Shown here: positions 9,005 through 14,480 of the stretch, one piece after another | How the letters are laid out: every line of letters starts with the position of its first letter | Position numbering within the stretch: position 1 is the first letter of the stretch | From: Treponema sp. | GTDB lineage: Bacteria; Spirochaetota; Spirochaetia; Treponematales; Treponemataceae | Assembly (NCBI GenBank): GCA_017390125.1 | Contig: JAFPCT010000207.1 | Span: 1-14,480, forward strand | Direction of reading: 5' to 3' | Length of the DNA stretch: 14,480 bases | The notes under the pieces: model-generated | Told to the model about the DNA's origin: nothing | Seen by the model: only the letters and a program-made list of their open reading frames with translations | Databases searched by the model: none | Made by a program: the position numbers and the translations under genes

Positions 9005-9580
9005 CTATTGTTCATTGATCAGCAGTTTAATTTCTTCCCTAAGTTTTTTTTCTGTAAGCATGCCTATCTGGTAGTCGCTTATTGTTCCGTCAGCTTTTAT
9101 GAATACAGAAACTGGAATTGAATTTATGCGGTAGTTTCTTGCGGCGCTCTGTTTTGTGTCGAAGAAGAGCGGGAATGACCATCCGTTTTCATGAACGAAG
9201 TCTGTCACTCCTTCTATGGTTTCTGCTGAACCGTCCGTAAGGTTTACCATCATGAACTGGATTTTTTCACCGTATTCTTTGGCAAGGTTGTCATAGTCCG
9301 GAAGTTCAGCGCGGCATGGCGGACACCAGCTTGCCCAGAAATTTACGATTACAGGTTTTCCGGCAAAGTCTGAAAGCTTTACTTCTTTTCCTTCGGTGGA
9401 AAAGACTGTAAAGTCCGGGGCTGTATTGTTTTTGCGTGCAGATGAGCTGCTTGGGGCTGTAAGTTCATCTTTCAGAATGTCTGTTGTCTTCTGAAATTTT
9501 CGGTAAGCGACTGCGGCTGACGCCAGAATGAGTACAAAAAGTCCTGCTACGGCAATTAATTTGATTTTTGTCTTATCCAT
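9005..9580 (-). CDS. Membrane-anchored TlpA/ResA-like thioredoxin
   Basis: This is a periplasmic thiol-disulfide oxidoreductase of 191 residues. An N-terminal hydrophobic anchor at about residues 6-26 follows a short Lys-containing start, so the catalytic domain faces the periplasm. A Ser-rich linker (about 43-48) leads to the AlkC/TlpA-type thioredoxin fold, with a T-A-P-D-F entry at 53-57. The active site is WCPPC at 85-89 and the cis-proline is in the IP pair at 155-156. The start chosen is the Met at 9580, not the longer frame from 9628, because AAGGAG at 9595-9590 lies nine bases before it. The longer start would overlap ccdA and add polar residues before the anchor. That AAGGAG also contains part of the TAA stop of ccdA, so the two genes are probably translationally coupled. 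CcdA is the expected electron donor. The client protein is unknown; no cytochrome c genes are present nearby. Confidence 0.88.
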   Translation of the reverse strand: MDKTKIKLIAVAGLFVLILASAAVAYRKFQKTTDILKDELTAPSSSSARKNNTAPDFTVFSTEGKEVKLSDFAGKPVIVNFWASWCPPCRAELPDYDNLAKEYGEKIQFMMVNLTDGSAETIEGVTDFVHENGWSFPLFFDTKQSAARNYRINSIPVSVFIKADGTISDYQIGMLTEKKLREEIKLLINEQ

Positions 9581-9589
9581 AATGGTCTG

Positions 9590-9596
9590 CTCCTTA
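9590..9596 (-). promoter_or_regulatory. Shine-Dalgarno of tlpA overlapping the ccdA stop codon
   Basis: Minus-strand TAAGGAG combines the ccdA TAA stop (9596-9594) with the AAGGAG ribosome binding site (9595-9590) of the thioredoxin gene, nine bases from its ATG. This decides the tlpA start and suggests coupled translation. Confidence 0.7.
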
Positions 9597-10238
9597 AATG
9601 GTTGTATTTCGTAATATTGCGTGAACAATCATGACGATGCCAAGTAATATAAGAAAACTTCCGGCAATAATATTAATTATCCGGTAATGTTTTTTAATTG
9701 CATTGAATGCTGTCCTCAGTTTTTCAAGCAGCAGTGCGGAAAGTATGAACGGAATGCCCAGTCCTGCTGAATAGCATAACAGAAGGAAAAGACCTTTCTG
9801 CCAGTTCGCGGAATCTGAGGCTAGCATGAGCGCTGAGCCAAGAAATGCTCCGACACATGGTGTAAGGCTTACAGAATAAATCATGCCGAAAATAAATGCA
9901 GAAAAGCATCCTGTTACTTTTCTTGTGTTTTCCATTCCGGTGAAAAAAGGCAGGTGCAGGATTTCAAAATATGAAAGTCCCAGGATTATTATAATCGAAC
10001 CGCAGACTATGCTTACAATCATGCGGTAATCTGCAAGAAATGCTCCTACGGATCCGGCAAAGACTCCAAGGGAAACAAAAATCAACGTAAATCCAAGGAC
10101 GAAAAAAAGCGTGCGTGGCAGTGCAGAAGATTCTTCGTTGCTTCCTGAAAAATAAGAAATGTACATGGGAAGAAGCGGCAGCATGCAAGGCGAGATGAAG
10201 GAAATCAACCCTTCCAGAAATGTGATAAGATACTGCAT
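9594..10238 (-). CDS. ccdA: CcdA/DsbD-beta-type transmembrane thiol-electron transporter
   Basis: This inner-membrane protein of 214 residues carries reducing equivalents from cytoplasmic thioredoxin to periplasmic thioredoxin-like proteins. It has about six hydrophobic segments and the two hallmark Pro-Cys motifs, S-P-C-M-L-P at 16-21 (Cys18) and L-T-P-C-V-G at 125-130 (Cys128). These provide the redox pair in the membrane core. Length and layout fit the short CcdA form rather than the full three-domain DsbD; there are no flanking thioredoxin domains. The partner domain is encoded separately by the next gene, 13 bases downstream. No Shine-Dalgarno precedes the ATG, but a strong promoter ends seven bases before it, so the mRNA is probably leaderless. 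Starting at the next Met (19) would remove Cys18, which supports the start used here. Confidence 0.9.
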   Translation of the reverse strand: MQYLITFLEGLISFISPCMLPLLPMYISYFSGSNEESSALPRTLFFVLGFTLIFVSLGVFAGSVGAFLADYRMIVSIVCGSIIIILGLSYFEILHLPFFTGMENTRKVTGCFSAFIFGMIYSVSLTPCVGAFLGSALMLASDSANWQKGLFLLLCYSAGLGIPFILSALLLEKLRTAFNAIKKHYRIINIIAGSFLILLGIVMIVHAILRNTTI

Positions 10239-10244
10239 GTTTCT

Positions 10245-10273
10245 ATTATACTGATTTTTTTCTGTTTGGGCAA
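10245..10273 (-). promoter_or_regulatory. Promoter of the ccdA-tlpA operon (predicts a leaderless mRNA)
   Basis: On the minus strand TTGCCC (10273-10268) is separated by 17 bases from a perfect TATAAT (10250-10245). The A of the ccdA ATG is the seventh base after the -10 box, where a sigma-70 transcript normally begins. The sequence between them, AGAAAC, has no ribosome binding site. Confidence 0.65.
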
Positions 10274-10293
10274 AAAAACGTGAAATGAAGTTC

Positions 10294-10314
10294 CGGGGAC
10301 AGAAAACGTCCCTG
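10294..10314 (-). other. Hairpin downstream of metA (possible weak terminator)
   Basis: CGGGGAC and GTCCCTG can form a seven-pair stem with one G-U pair around a seven-base loop, starting about six bases after the metA stop on the minus strand. A run of seven T follows, but only some 20 bases later, so it is not a standard intrinsic terminator. It may separate metA transcription from the ccdA promoter. Confidence 0.3.
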
Positions 10315-10319
10315 AGCTC

Positions 10320-11228
10320 CTAGGTAAAATCGTACGGAGTTTCCTGGTAAACGTAATAGTTCAGCCAGTTTGCAAAGAACAGGTGGGCTGTGCTTCTCCA
10401 GGTTGATCTTGGCGGCAGGTCTGGATTGTTGTCCGGGAAATAATTCTGCGGAATGTCAATCGGCAGGTTCTTCGAGCGGTCACGCCAGTATTCTGTTGCA
10501 AGGGTGTTGGTGTCGTATTCAAGATGTCCTGTCATGAATACATGACGGTTGTCATTTGACTTTATCAGCGTAACACCGGCTTTTTCTGAATGGGCGAGAA
10601 TCGTAAGGTTTGAATGAAGGAGTACGTCCTGTTCCCGCAAGGTTGTGTGGCGGCTTTGCGGAATCGGGAATATGTCATCAAAACCGCGGAGGAGAGGATC
10701 GTTCAATGTTGTGCGCTGGTTCATGAAAATGCCGAACAGTTTTTTGTCCAGAGGAATTTTCTGGATGTTGTGCAGGTGATAGAGTCCTGCAAAAGCGCCC
10801 CAGCACAGGTGCAGTGTTGAAAATACGTTTTCCTTTGCATAATCCATTATTTCGCATAGCTCTTTCCAGTAGTCAACCTGCTCAAAAGGAATCTGCTCAA
10901 CTGGTGCGCCGGTTATGATCATGCCGTCGTAGCGGTGCTTGAATACTTCGCTTGAAGGTATGTAGAATTTCTCAAGGTAATCTGTGCTTGTATTCTTAAA
11001 ATCATGGCTTTCCATTCTGACCAGGGAAATTTCAACTTGAAGGGGAGTATTTCCCAGCAGCCGCAGAAGCTGGGTTTCTGTGGTTTCCCTTGTAGGCATA
11101 AGATTCACGATTGCAACCTTTAAAGGCCTTATTTCCTGTGAGACAGCGCGCTTTTCTGTCATTATGAAGATGTTTTCATTTTCCAGAATGCTGCATGCCG
11201 GCAGATCAGAATTGATTTTTATTGGCAT
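10320..11228 (-). CDS. metA: Homoserine O-acetyltransferase (MetA family)
   Basis: The enzyme activates the hydroxyl of L-homoserine by acylation in the cytoplasm, the first committed step of methionine synthesis. It has 302 residues, about the usual length. The family's catalytic residues are all present at standard MetA numbering: nucleophile Cys142 in L-H-L-C-W-G, then His235 and Glu237 in G-H-L-E-Y. Position 111, in G-A-P-V-E, is Glu. Work on Bacillus cereus MetA showed that Glu111 goes with acetyl-CoA and Gly111 with succinyl-CoA, so acetyl transfer is predicted despite the usual 'succinyltransferase' label for this family. The start is taken at M-P-I-K-I, the normal family start, not at the Met seven codons upstream, which lies inside the promoter palindrome. 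No Shine-Dalgarno is present and the -10 box ends seven bases before the ATG. The gene diverges from the hydrolase gene. Confidence 0.93.
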   Translation of the reverse strand: MPIKINSDLPACSILENENIFIMTEKRAVSQEIRPLKVAIVNLMPTRETTETQLLRLLGNTPLQVEISLVRMESHDFKNTSTDYLEKFYIPSSEVFKHRYDGMIITGAPVEQIPFEQVDYWKELCEIMDYAKENVFSTLHLCWGAFAGLYHLHNIQKIPLDKKLFGIFMNQRTTLNDPLLRGFDDIFPIPQSRHTTLREQDVLLHSNLTILAHSEKAGVTLIKSNDNRHVFMTGHLEYDTNTLATEYWRDRSKNLPIDIPQNYFPDNNPDLPPRSTWRSTAHLFFANWLNYYVYQETPYDFT

Positions 11229-11274
11229 GCGTAAAATATAGCAAATCAAACGTTATTTTGCTATACTTTTATGT
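11229..11274. promoter_or_regulatory. Divergent, palindromic extended -10 promoters of metA and the hydrolase operon
   Basis: The whole 46-base gap between the two start codons is promoter. A perfect nine-base inverted repeat TATAGCAAA (11237-11245) / TTTGCTATA (11257-11265) with an 11-base spacer carries one extended -10 per arm. TGCTATATT reads left toward metA (-10 at 11240-11235) and TGCTATACT reads right toward the hydrolase gene (-10 at 11262-11267). The -10 boxes end seven and eight bases before the two ATGs. The -35 positions (TAGCAA on each strand, 17-base spacers) are poor, in keeping with extended -10 promoters. The symmetry could also be an operator. There is no room for a riboswitch or a ribosome binding site. 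Confidence 0.6.
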
Positions 11275-12270
11275 ATGCAGGCAACAGATAATAGAAAGGC
11301 AGCAATTAAAAAAATTAAGGCTCTTGTTTACAACCAAAAGCTTAACATTAATGCTTACCGCCAGAAAATAAATGAAGTTTTTTACACACCCATTCTTCCG
11401 AATAAGGTTGAATTTCAGGATAAAAAATACGGAGGAATTTCCTGTGACGTTCTTTCTCCTGAAATTTATTCCTCAAAGCGCGTCATGTTCTACATTCATG
11501 GCGGCTGTTTTGTAGGCGGATCCCGTGCGGCTTACCGGAGTTTCTGTTCCGTGCTTGCAAACAAATGTTTTTGCCGTGTAGTTGTTCCTGAATACCGTCT
11601 TGCTCCTGTAAATGCTTTCCCTGCTGCAATCGAAGACATTCAGGCCGTATTCCGCTCTCTTTTTACAGAAGAGCAGATTGACCGTTCCCTTGATTCTGAA
11701 GTGCCGGAATTTATAATTGCCGCCGATGGTGCCGGTGCAAGCATTGCCATGGCTTTGCTTTTGAATTTAAAGGACAAGTTCAGAAAGTGCATAAAAAAAG
11801 TTGTTCTGTTTTCACCTTGGCTGAACCTTTCTGAAAGCTCCCCGATTTTCACTGCAAAGAAGAAAGTTTCCGATGAAATACTTTCTTCTGAGGTCATGCA
11901 GCAGTGTGCGACTTTGTACACTTATGAGTCAAATTATGAAAATCCGTTGGTTTCTCCTTTGGTTGCCGCAAATGAGCTCCTTGAAGGTTTCCCTCCTGTT
12001 TACATGCAGTGCGGCGGAAAGGAAATACTTCTTAATGACGCAAAAGCCTTTGATACTCTGCTCAACCAGCTTGGCATTGAATGCCGCCTTGATGTATGGC
12101 CGTCCATGATGCATCTTTTTCAGCTTGCAGATGACTATCTCACAGATGCCCATGATGCCCTTGACAGGCTCGCCAGCGTTATTTCTGGAATGGACAAGGA
12201 AAATTCGGAACGTCAGGTTTTTGAAAACAAGCCTGTACTGGAAAACAGTTTGAAGAGGGCTGAGGCATGA
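11275..12270 (+). CDS. HSL-type alpha/beta hydrolase lacking the catalytic serine
   Basis: This 331-residue protein has the fold of the hormone-sensitive-lipase (alpha/beta hydrolase-3) esterases. It has the oxyanion-hole motif H-G-G-C-F at 75-79, the P-E-Y-R-L-A-P segment at 105-111, an acid candidate Glu250 in K-E-I-L-L-N-D, and His280 in M-M-H-L-F. The nucleophile elbow, normally G-D-S-A-G, reads A-D-G-A-G at 150-154: codon 152 is GGT (11728-11730), so the serine is missing. It may be a non-catalytic relative or use another residue (Ser156 is close). There is no signal peptide, so it is probably cytoplasmic. A roughly 30-residue polar tail follows the domain. The start at 11275 has no Shine-Dalgarno and lies eight bases after an extended -10. 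The TGA overlaps the ATG of the next gene as ATGA. Confidence 0.8.
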   Translation: MQATDNRKAAIKKIKALVYNQKLNINAYRQKINEVFYTPILPNKVEFQDKKYGGISCDVLSPEIYSSKRVMFYIHGGCFVGGSRAAYRSFCSVLANKCFCRVVVPEYRLAPVNAFPAAIEDIQAVFRSLFTEEQIDRSLDSEVPEFIIAADGAGASIAMALLLNLKDKFRKCIKKVVLFSPWLNLSESSPIFTAKKKVSDEILSSEVMQQCATLYTYESNYENPLVSPLVAANELLEGFPPVYMQCGGKEILLNDAKAFDTLLNQLGIECRLDVWPSMMHLFQLADDYLTDAHDALDRLASVISGMDKENSERQVFENKPVLENSLKRAEA

Positions 12271-13733
12271 GCATAGAATTACTTTCTCCTGCAGGAAACG
12301 TTGAAAAACTTTATTACGCCTACGCTTACGGCGCAGATGCCGCTTACATCGGGCTCAAGAAATTTTCCCTCCGCGTAAAGGCTGACAATTTTTATGAGGA
12401 TGAATACAAAAAGGTAATTGAGCTTAAAAATCAGTTCCCGGGCCGCAGGCTTCACTGTGCCCTGAACATTTCCTTTCACAACCGGGACATCGACAATTTC
12501 CTTCAGAACATAGACTACTTCAAGGCTTATCCGATTGATGCCTTCATCGTGCAGGACATCGGCATGGTCCCTATCCTGCAGAAATATTTTCCGGAGGCAG
12601 AGCTTCATGTTTCCACTCAGGCAAGCTGCGTAAACCGTGAAGCCGTAAAAATGTACAAATCCATGGGCTTCAAGCGGGTTGTCCTTGGACGGGAAGTAAC
12701 TCTTAAGGAAATCCGTGAAATCAAGGATGCTGTTCCGGATGTAGAGCTTGAGGCTTTTGCCCACGGTGCAATGTGCATCGCCTATGCCGGCCGCTGCCTT
12801 ATGAGCGCATACCTTACTGCAAGAAGCGCACAGGCCGGTGCCTGCAGCCACACATGCCGCTGGGATTTTGACGTTCTTGCCGACCCTGCAAAGGCAAAGC
12901 AGATTGCAGAAACCGGAGCCCTTGTCCTTGAAGAAAAAAAGCGTCCGGGAGAATATTTCCCGATTTATGAAGGCGATGATTTTACGGCCGTGCTTTCCAG
13001 CAAGGATCTGCGCATGGTTGAACATCTTGACGACATGATAAAGGCCGGCGTTGATTCAATTAAAATCGAAGGCCGCATGAAGAGCGTTTACTACGTTGCC
13101 CTTGTTACCCGGGCTTACCGAAAGGCCCTTGATGCACTGGACGGAAAGATTTCTGCCGCTGAGGCACAGCCTTTTGTTGATGAGCTTGAAAACGTAAGTC
13201 ACCGTGAAAGCGGTACCGGCTTCTATTATAATCCTGCTGATGCAGACAAGTGCGTAAGCGGTGCTACTGACAGCCGCTACATTCTTGCTGCGGAAATCGG
13301 AAAAAAACTTTCGGTTCAGGAACAGGAAAATGTAATTGCCCTTGGTGATGAGCATGAGAAACAGGTTCAGAAGGAACTGGAAGAAATGCATCCTGAGGCA
13401 AGAAAAGCCCGCCTTAAGGATTTTGAAATTCACCCGGACAAAAATCCGCCGGTTGCAAAAAATACAGAAGGCTGGTTCATGTATGAGCTAAAACCTCTGA
13501 ATATGATAAAGGCCGGTGAAAAAATTGAATTCATTTCACCGGATGTGGTTTCTACAAAGGTTATCGCAGATGACTGGCTTTTGGTGGATCCCGAGAACGG
13601 CACTATAAGAAGCTGGGTATGCGACGGTCATCTCAGCGTCCTGTATACGAAAGTACCTCTTCAGGAAGGCTCCCTCATAAGAATCGAGGATCCTGATTAT
13701 GTTCCGGGAAAAATACGGAATTCCGGCAGATAA
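12267..13733 (+). CDS. trhP: U32-family tRNA uridine-34 hydroxylation protein, TrhP/YegQ type
   Basis: TrhP makes 5-hydroxyuridine at the wobble position of tRNAs in an oxygen-independent, prephenate-linked reaction; older annotation calls the family collagenase-like peptidase U32. The 488-residue protein starts M-S-I-E-L-L-S-P-A-G-N. It has the U32 signature EAFAHGAMCIAYAGRCLMS at 162-180, followed by G-A-C-S-H-T-C-R-W at 191-199. Cys169, 176, 193 and 197 are candidate iron-sulfur ligands. Features shared with E. coli YegQ, from memory, are R-P-G-E-Y (226-230), S-S-K-D-L-R (244-249) and S-I-K-I-E-G-R-M-K-S (264-273). This favours TrhP over the larger rRNA enzyme RlhA. A charged helical insert (about 346-395) precedes a beta-rich C-terminal domain starting G-W-F-M-Y-E. 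Translation is probably coupled to the hydrolase through the ATGA overlap. The upstream AGAGGG is only a weak Shine-Dalgarno. Confidence 0.85.
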   Translation: MSIELLSPAGNVEKLYYAYAYGADAAYIGLKKFSLRVKADNFYEDEYKKVIELKNQFPGRRLHCALNISFHNRDIDNFLQNIDYFKAYPIDAFIVQDIGMVPILQKYFPEAELHVSTQASCVNREAVKMYKSMGFKRVVLGREVTLKEIREIKDAVPDVELEAFAHGAMCIAYAGRCLMSAYLTARSAQAGACSHTCRWDFDVLADPAKAKQIAETGALVLEEKKRPGEYFPIYEGDDFTAVLSSKDLRMVEHLDDMIKAGVDSIKIEGRMKSVYYVALVTRAYRKALDALDGKISAAEAQPFVDELENVSHRESGTGFYYNPADADKCVSGATDSRYILAAEIGKKLSVQEQENVIALGDEHEKQVQKELEEMHPEARKARLKDFEIHPDKNPPVAKNTEGWFMYELKPLNMIKAGEKIEFISPDVVSTKVIADDWLLVDPENGTIRSWVCDGHLSVLYTKVPLQEGSLIRIEDPDYVPGKIRNSGR

Positions 13734-13757
13734 GATCCCCGTGTAATGGAGATGTGA

Positions 13758-14480
13758 ATGTTTTTTTCTGGAAAAAAGATACCGCTTGTTTGTTTTATGT
13801 TCTTTGCCCTTGCACTTTCTGCTCATGGGGAAATAGTCCGTTGGATTTCTCCGGAGCCTCAATGGACTTTCAAAACGGGCGTTACTTTTGAGACTGACAA
13901 AAATCTTCATCTTGACAGCGTGCCGGTTGATTTTTCTGCGGCATTCAGTCTCTCTCAGTTCCAGTGTTCGGTCGGAATGCAGTTCCAGCCTTCCGTTTTT
14001 GATTTTTCAACTTACTTCATCTATTCTCCGACTTTTTTCAATCACCTGAATGTGGGCGTAAAATCCCTCTTTCACACAAAGCATTTTACTGCTGAATATC
14101 TTGAGCTTGACCTTCTTGTCGGACTTTATGCAATGTACCGCCTGAACAGATATCTTGCCTTTGATTCGGACTTTATGTTTCACCTGAAGCTTTCAAAAAT
14201 TTATTCGATTGAAGATTCAATGCCGTGGATAAAGAACAATTCCTTTGCATTCAGGTTTGAAGCTTTCTGTAATCCTGTTCAGAGGCTTACTCTGGGTCTT
14301 GGAGTTTCTTCATATTCCATGTACCGCTATAACCTTTTCTTTTCACCGGATTACTGGATTTCTGCAGAATACAAATTCGTCGATTTTGTTTCTGTCGGAA
14401 CAAAAGCCCTTATTGAATACATCGATATGTACACTCTCAGCGCAAACAGAAGGCTCTGTGATTTTACCGTGTATGTAAAA
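13758..14480 (+). CDS. Exported, probably outer-membrane beta-barrel protein (N-terminal 241 residues, partial)
   Basis: The frame is open from the ATG at 13758 to the end of the window with no stop. GGAG lies at 13748-13751, six bases before the start, and the gene begins 24 bases after trhP with no terminator between, so it is probably cotranscribed. The first 24 residues form a typical signal peptide: K6-K7, a hydrophobic core from about 8 to 20, then L-S-A-H-G. The remainder is rich in Phe, Tyr and Leu in alternating strands separated by short polar turns, for example S-P-T-F-F-N-H-L-N-V-G-V near 91-102 and L-T-L-G-L-G-V-S-S-Y. This is the pattern expected of a transmembrane beta-barrel in a diderm cell. 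I do not recognise a named family. A soluble beta-rich periplasmic protein remains possible. Confidence 0.72.
   Translation, partial: MFFSGKKIPLVCFMFFALALSAHGEIVRWISPEPQWTFKTGVTFETDKNLHLDSVPVDFSAAFSLSQFQCSVGMQFQPSVFDFSTYFIYSPTFFNHLNVGVKSLFHTKHFTAEYLELDLLVGLYAMYRLNRYLAFDSDFMFHLKLSKIYSIEDSMPWIKNNSFAFRFEAFCNPVQRLTLGLGVSSYSMYRYNLFFSPDYWISAEYKFVDFVSVGTKALIEYIDMYTLSANRRLCDFTVYVK

Noticed and set aside
9581..9628. Longer start of the thioredoxin gene
   Set aside because: It would overlap the end of ccdA, lacks a Shine-Dalgarno and puts polar residues before the membrane anchor. The Met at 9580 has AAGGAG.
11229..11249. Upstream Met for metA (seven extra codons)
   Set aside because: The extra codons lie within the promoter palindrome and -10 box, and family members start at M-P-I-K-I.
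11229..11274. A SAM riboswitch or other leader upstream of metA
   Set aside because: Only 46 bases separate the divergent start codons and the predicted leader length is zero.
12279..13025. 248-codon open frame on the minus strand
   Set aside because: It lies wholly antisense to trhP, whose conserved motifs are clear. The translation is Cys-, Ile- and Phe-rich without family motifs and has no ribosome binding site in context.
13536..13910. 124-codon minus-strand open frame spanning the trhP end
   Set aside because: Antisense to two well-supported genes; no recognisable motifs.
14245..14478. 77-codon plus-strand open frame at the right edge
   Set aside because: It is an out-of-frame shadow of the exported protein that begins at 13758 with a signal peptide and Shine-Dalgarno and stays open to the end.

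Overview
The window looks like an accessory-to-housekeeping stretch from a diderm bacterium. A gut or rumen Treponema (Spirochaetota) is the most likely source. That is an inference from roughly 40% GC, a very large Ig-like extracellular protein, a barrel-like exported protein and the general gene content. No RNA gene is present to confirm it.

Left part (1-8923): positions 1 to about 139 are the terminal end of an IS3-family element. Its transposase OrfA starts at 65 and reads leftward out of the window. The element abuts an 8.7 kb open frame that is coding right up to the junction, so it has cut off the 5' end of a giant gene. The remaining frame (2,902 codons from the first ATG) is a chain of Ig-like modules, an EF-hand-type calcium loop, an IPT/TIG-like module and a propeller-like C-terminal region. 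It ends in a clear intrinsic terminator.

Middle part (9005-11228, minus strand): a CcdA-type membrane thiol transporter and a membrane-anchored TlpA/ResA thioredoxin form a two-gene redox operon that faces the giant gene tail to tail. Upstream of it lies a MetA-family homoserine O-acyltransferase, whose Glu111 predicts acetyl-CoA as acyl donor.

Right part (11275-14480, plus strand): diverging from metA is a three-gene run. It contains an HSL-type alpha/beta hydrolase with Gly in place of the catalytic Ser, a TrhP/YegQ-type U32 tRNA hydroxylation protein overlapping it by ATGA, and the start of an exported barrel-like protein that runs off the end.

The most interesting regulatory signal is that the first genes of the three native transcripts (ccdA, metA, the hydrolase gene) have no Shine-Dalgarno. 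Each has a good -10 box ending 7-8 bases before the A of the ATG, which predicts leaderless mRNAs. At least two internal genes (tlpA and the terminal exported protein) carry clear Shine-Dalgarno sequences. The metA/hydrolase divergent promoters share one palindrome. I see no CRISPR, tRNA, phage or defence genes.
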